Below are positions 58,851 through 64,000 of a stretch of DNA of 64,000 nt, in pieces (the first letter of the stretch is position 1; each line of letters starts with the position of its first letter). The position numbers and the translations under genes are program-made. Origin of the DNA: Hyalella azteca. Its lineage: Eukaryota > Arthropoda > Malacostraca > Amphipoda > Hyalellidae. Under the pieces are notes generated by a model. The model had not been told where the DNA came from and made no database searches. It was given only the letters and a program-made list of their open reading frames with translations. Location: positions 1 through 64,000 of the forward strand of contig NW_025944736.1 of assembly GCF_000764305.2 (NCBI RefSeq), read 5' to 3'.

Positions 58851-61223
58851 GTTTGTTGGTTTGAAAATAGTCCCTTATGAAATCTAAATTAACTTAAAGA
58901 GGAGTGTATAATAAATCTCATGTAATAAGATTGTAGTGGAATTTCTCAGTTAATTCACTATAAATATAACCAGATCTATTCTGATATGGCTTGGAATTCC
59001 TATGCAGTTGGAATTTGCACACGAGGAAGTAAAATTTAGAATGCTGTTTGTCCAAGTTATTTCTTTCAAGCACTTCTTCAGGGGCATTTGAAAGAGTTGG
59101 TGAACGTTGCGCTGAATATTAATTAAGTGGACATGGAAATACTGACTTGAAGTCAAATTCTGTCAACGTCTGAGCTAGTTTAACTTTTAAAACAATTTAG
59201 ATCTTTAAATGACGATCAAAAATATTCAAAATAGTTGAATTATATTGAAATAATAATTTACTTGATCAAAATTTTTTACTGTTTGATTTAATTATTCACG
59301 GTGAAAGAGTGTAGCGTACATGAATTTAGCTCCATTCGTATTGAGCTTACTTCGAGATATCTCATGGAACTACAAGAAATGAAACATTAACATTAATAAA
59401 ATACGCCATAAAACGTACTATTTTGCCAAAAGAACGCTAATCTCATTTGCGAGACAGAATAACAAATCCTATTATAGTTTCCGAACCATTTCACTTCTAA
59501 ATTCAATTTAATATCTTTCGTTTCCGTATGACTGACCTCTTGTTCAAAAAAAAAAATTATTTTCTGTGCATCCATATATTAATACGCTGCATCCTATCCA
59601 TTGCCCATAGGAAATGAATCATCGACAAGACCGAATTAGGGGCATGCGAACAATTATAGCTATTTTAAAATTTTTAAGCAATTTGAGGAAATTTTATAAT
59701 GTTAGGTGTTGAGTGAAAAACAATAGGATGACTTCACCTGAACCGGAATTTTTATTTTCGTTGCGAATTGTCAAAAATTTTTTGTTGTACGTGGCAGAAT
59801 GTTCAATTATTCATCAGTGGGGAGAAAACACCAGAATTAAATCTCCTTAATTCGACGGTCACCGAAAAGAATTGTTGAAAAGATATATGACGGATCGAAG
59901 CTTCGTAGACACGATTCTACACTGAGATTTTCCGAACAATACTACGTAGTCAGCGAAAAATCGGGCACATATATTATTTTGTGGCAATAAATCTTGCTTG
60001 GGCTGACACCGGACAGGCGTAGCACAAGTGATAGTCAGCATGGCTTCTCTCGCATATAGTATAGGGCTTGAGGCAGTTTTTGATTGAATGCTATAACATA
60101 AGTCCAGACCTACTTTGGGAAGCAAACAGTACTTCAAACATTCAAAATAAGACAATTGTGAAATCAGGTGGAGAATTTATTGACGGATTTTTAGACCATT
60201 ATTTATCTCCCAAGGTTCACTGATAGGACTAACATACCGCCGGTGAAGACAAAATGCACTTATAAATTATCTAAATATTTATAAATTGAAGTACAGGGAA
60301 AAAGGGTATTTCTATTATATACGCTTTCCTAAAAATAAGGTACTTAATGAATGAAGTTTAGTGGAAATTCTCAGAGTTTGAGTGGAATTTGAGTCCTTTG
60401 AAAAATGGACTACTTCATTAAAATTATAGCTGAAGTGTTCCGGATGAAGATTTCTCGCAAAGCCCATTTCTAACTGATGCGTTGATTTAAGGTTGATGAA
60501 TGGCCGATGATGTTTCACTGAATACGACAGTTAAAATTAATTTAAATGATTTAAAACATTTCATTTTCCTCTCATAATCACCTTATACTATTCGACATTT
60601 TTGCACGTAATGTGTGCGCTTTCTTTACGAACGAATAAAACTCATATAATATAATATATTGTAGTTAATATATTCATAACTCGAAAGCTGATTTAAGAAA
60701 GTATTGTTTGAAGCGGCAAGTTCAATTGCATCTCATCTTTCGGCTCTGACCTAAAAATTATTTTAGTTTTTTGGAAGCACAGAAATTATTTTATAGAACG
60801 CTTCATATTTTTCCGTGAGTTTTGTATTCTATCCGCAAAAAATTATTTTCCCACCAAAATTTCAGTGTGGCGCAAGACTACACTGAGAGCTATAGACTCA
60901 TATATAATAGGCTACCAGTTCATTTGAAATAACTGGCAAGTGACTTTATTGAAAAATTTTCTGAATCGCCTGATTTTGAAACCTTTTTAGTATTACATTT
61001 AAGAACACCTTTGAAATTGACGTTGGTGTATTTTTACTGCCTCGTATATTCTCGTTTAATTATGTAAACTTTTTAGGTGAATAAATATTTGTCCAGTTAT
61101 TTTAATAACTTATTAGGAAACATGTTTATATAAAGATTATTATTCACATTTGAATGTTTTGAATATATTTCAGATAGACATGAAGTATCCCCAATGACTA
61201 AAAACTTATTTCTTTCGTTTCAG
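58851..61223. other. TMTC intron 7, last part: no gene
   Basis: AT-rich, with only short unsupported frames on the minus strand. Ends in the strong acceptor TTATTTCTTTCGTTTCAG. Confidence 0.45.
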
Positions 61224-62501
61224 CTTGGGTTATTGTACGATTGTCGGCATGGGTATGACCCGCCTGCTATTCTACGGGCGGCCTTCGGACGGAAAGAAAA
61301 ATGGCCAAACATTTGAGGTGCACAAAAGGACCGGAGGAAAATTACCAGCGAGCCGTTTGTGTACCTCCAGTGGCGGTGCAAAAGATCTGGCAACAGAAGA
61401 GGGCAGTGGAAACAATGGCAAGTCACGGAGCTGTTTAAACAACGGTCTATGGCGGCCCTTAAGTATAAGGCATTGCACAGAGAAGAAAATATGCTTATGT
61501 GGTCTCAAGCAGAACTCAAACACAACGATAAGAGTTTGCGAAGAAACTCTGGACAAAACCACCGAAAAACCATTATCGAGGCTTTCATTGTTAGAAAAAT
61601 ACGCATTCAGAGATTCGTCCGGATATTCATCGGCTCATTCATCCTGCGGAAGTACTAACAATCATTCACCAATATCTTCGCCTTATTCGTCCCCTTTAGA
61701 AGCCTCTACAAGACCGCCTGCTGTCGTGTGTCATCAAATAACAAAGACATTACTTGATGGTACTCACTCGCGCATTGCAAATCTTGAAACTTCTCATCTA
61801 AGCAATAATTTTTCCGCTTCACAAGTCGCGGCCTCCAACATCTCCCAGTCTTTGTCAGCCTACTTGAAGGAAGCTTTGAGGAAGAACGACGGAAAATTTG
61901 GTTCATCAGTTAATGGGGTTCGTAATTGGAAAAATTTATCTGACATTGGAAATAAAACTAAATATCATGAAGAACCTAACAAAAATTTTGGAGAAACTAG
62001 CACTTACTACGCACTAACGTCAATGTCTGATAGAGCCAGCTACCAGCTGCGAATGGATTCGTCTACCAAGAAGAGCTTCGCAGTGTCATCGCACGACGGC
62101 GATTCGAATCTTTCATCGAAAAGAAGCCATCAATGTTTAGCATACGATACAAATTTTAGAGAACGACAATGCAAGCAGCTTTGTAGCAAAACAAAGAAGC
62201 AACGTTTAGGGAATGTAGTATACAAAGAGTTTTCGTGTAGAAATGAGGCCTTGAATCATACGAAGCACATCTGCAGCATCACCTCAAGTGCCTCTAGGAT
62301 TAAACGAAGGAAATTCGAATTGTCGAAGGAAAAGAATTCATCATATTTACAATTGAATTTAAAAAACTACTTTTCATTCACATTCACACATAATTTCGCA
62401 AGAAGACTCGGGCAGTTATGTCTCGTTGCCACTTTCTTTTTCTTCGTTCACAAATGCGTCCTGAGAAACTTCGACTGGACTTCGAGAGAAACTCTTCTTC
62501 G
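61224..62501 (+). CDS. TMTC exon 8 with a roughly 370-residue inserted loop
   Basis: This 1278-base exon is open throughout. Its first codons (S-LGYCTIVGMGMTRLLFYGR) continue the family block YxPS-x-G-x-C and the next membrane helix. Its last 33 codons (RLGQLCLVATFFFFVHKCVL, then RNFDWTSRETLL) are the final helix and the RN-x-x-W-x-x-E-x-L-x-R motif before the TPRs. In most family members these are about 20-30 residues apart. Here about 370 residues lie between, rich in Ser, Lys, Asn and Thr (for example DSSGYSSAHSSCGSTNNHSP), with no recognised domain. By family topology (TPRs lumenal) the loop should face the cytosol. Donor GTGAGA, phase 2. Confidence 0.85.
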
Positions 62502-62950
62502 GTGAGATTTTCATAAGTTCTAATCATACATGATAACATATTTAATTCGAAACTTCCTTCGGGGATCTATTAAAAATGGTAATAAAGAGGCATCTACAAA
62601 CAAAGATTGAAGGTCAATGGTAGAAATTTTTATCATATATATGACTGTAATTTACGTTTTCTGAGCATTGAATGAACTTTATCTTGTATAATGATCTATT
62701 TTGTTGAAATATTTGTAGTAGTGAATAATCTTTTCTTGCACCCTGAATCTATTTTTCTACAGAACCGATGAAAGAGAATTCTAATTATCATTGAAGTAAT
62801 CATAAAATATCAAACAGGTGGTAAACAATTTTTAAATCCAATCGAAAAACAAGTTAATGAATATCATATCTATTCTGTGCTATCCATATTATTTCTAATT
62901 CAATAATCGCAATTAGGAAAAAGTTTTCTGAACAAAGTTTGCTGTGCCAG

Positions 62951-63064
62951 CTCCGGTTTAGCTGTGTTGCCGCACAACGCTAAGTTTCACTACAACTACG
63001 GCAACCTGATGAGAGAGCGACACGACTACGACCAAGCGGTGCATCACTACACTCAAGCCATCAG
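62951..63064 (+). CDS. TMTC exon 9, first TPR repeat
   Basis: Acceptor TTGCTGTGCCAG completes Arg with exon 8 (LLR-SGLAVLPHNAKFHYNYGN), followed by LMRERHDYDQAVHHYTQAIR. The P-x-NAK-x-HYN-x-G start and the following helix pair are a tetratricopeptide repeat. By eye the NAK-x-HYN form is closest to TMTC4. The donor GTGAAG follows in phase 2, and the gene must continue past the window with more TPRs. Confidence 0.9.
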
Positions 63065-64000
63065 GTGAAGACTTTTTATTATTCAATAGAATTTTCAATG
63101 CTAGTTGAATACAATGCTGTAAATGTAGTGCAAAAATTGTAGAATAAAATATTCGAATTTATTTTCTTCAAACGCTTCAACATAAAAAACTTGTTGAAGG
63201 ACTCCGCTTGACCACTAATATCTGAATGTGAATTTAATTTAAATGGCAGATGAATCGCTGCCATATTTAGGACTTTTCGGCACGTATAGCTCATCAAGCA
63301 ATGTCTGCAGTGGCAAAATTTCTAAATAAATCAAGTGAATTTATCGGCTCTGATTCCAATGCATCATTACTTCAACTATTATTACTGAAAATAGAACCCA
63401 CATATCTGCATATTATCAGCATTAAAGAATTTGGAGCCAATTCTAAGGAAGCTGAATGACATAAAAAATGAATTGAATAACAATGATAGCTCAGTTGTGT
63501 GATGCTTAGCAATGATGAACAAAAATATTTAAATTAATCTTCTTCAAAATATAGATAGATACCTTAATCTCATTTAAATTAAAATTCAATAACTCAATAA
63601 CAAAAATTCAATAGAGTTATTCAATAAAATTCAAATTTAAATTCAATAGACTCAACAACAAAAATTAAAGCATCTTAGACCTTATTAGTTATACCTAATA
63701 CATATATGTGAGAAAATTTACGCATGAGAAAAATTACGCAAAATTCCTAACAAGACCGTTAAGTAGAGGGATGTGAAAATGTGTAACTTTCTTCCGGGGA
63801 TGGAAGTGATGAAATTGAAGGACCTTACTCATGTCAATATATTGAATAAAAAATTGTACTTTTCCTTTAACAAAATCGACGTACAAATAAAAACCCTTCT
63901 CAAAATTTTTGTCTCAGAATGTTAAAATTTTATTATAATGTGCGATAAAATTTAAATTAAATGACCCAGTTCGCGTTTTAATCCGAATCGAGAGTATGAC
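63065..64000. other. Start of TMTC intron 9
   Basis: AT-rich with AATTCAATA-type low complexity at 63570-63660. No further exon is seen before the window ends. Confidence 0.5.

Overview
This window is eukaryotic nuclear DNA. It is AT-rich, has spliced genes with GT..AG introns, and carries many transposon relics and minisatellites. The gene content (TMTC, kinesin, RPA1, RING finger), the TATA plus TCAGT core promoter and the mix of Helitron, PIF/Harbinger, hAT, CR1/Jockey-like LINE and LTR pieces suggest an arthropod, perhaps a crustacean. That assignment is inference only. The sequence is a draft assembly: two single Ns (20559, 23015) bracket a Helitron block, and a head-to-head pair of Tn5 mosaic ends (the Nextera mate-pair junction linker) sits beside the second N.

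0-9 kb: a graveyard of nested insertions. A 1.2 kb foldback repeat and a 253 bp MITE lead into a decayed spliced kinesin on the minus strand, with exons at 6118-6217, 2614-2808 and about 2125-2264 and a coiled-coil remnant at about 1730-1870. Its large intron holds a plus-strand LINE, which is itself split by a block containing a minus-strand RPA1 pseudogene. A second kinesin copy (6990-7700) lacks the introns of the first. A further LINE fragment and a MITE follow.

9-24.5 kb: a PIF/Harbinger element (10716-13465) with TIRs, TAA duplications and the start of a transposase. Next come two minus-strand exons that together spell a RING finger, with reading-frame breaks, and whose intron contains a P-loop ATPase relic. 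A minus-strand Helitron follows (HUH Rep plus truncated PIF1 helicase, one frameshift, and a separate rearranged piece), then a possible LTR end with a tRNA-Pro primer binding site.

24.5-44.6 kb: almost gene-free. It holds minisatellites, three copies of a roughly 150 bp palindromic dispersed repeat, and an orphan TATA/initiator promoter at 37063-37098.

44.6-64 kb: the one convincing live gene, a plus-strand TMTC-family protein O-mannosyltransferase (closest by eye to TMTC4). Nine coding exons are visible and the gene runs off the right edge inside its TPR region. It has a large Ser/Lys/Asn-rich loop encoded within one exon, a possible second optional loop, repeat-built splice junctions, and one membrane segment that could not be found.
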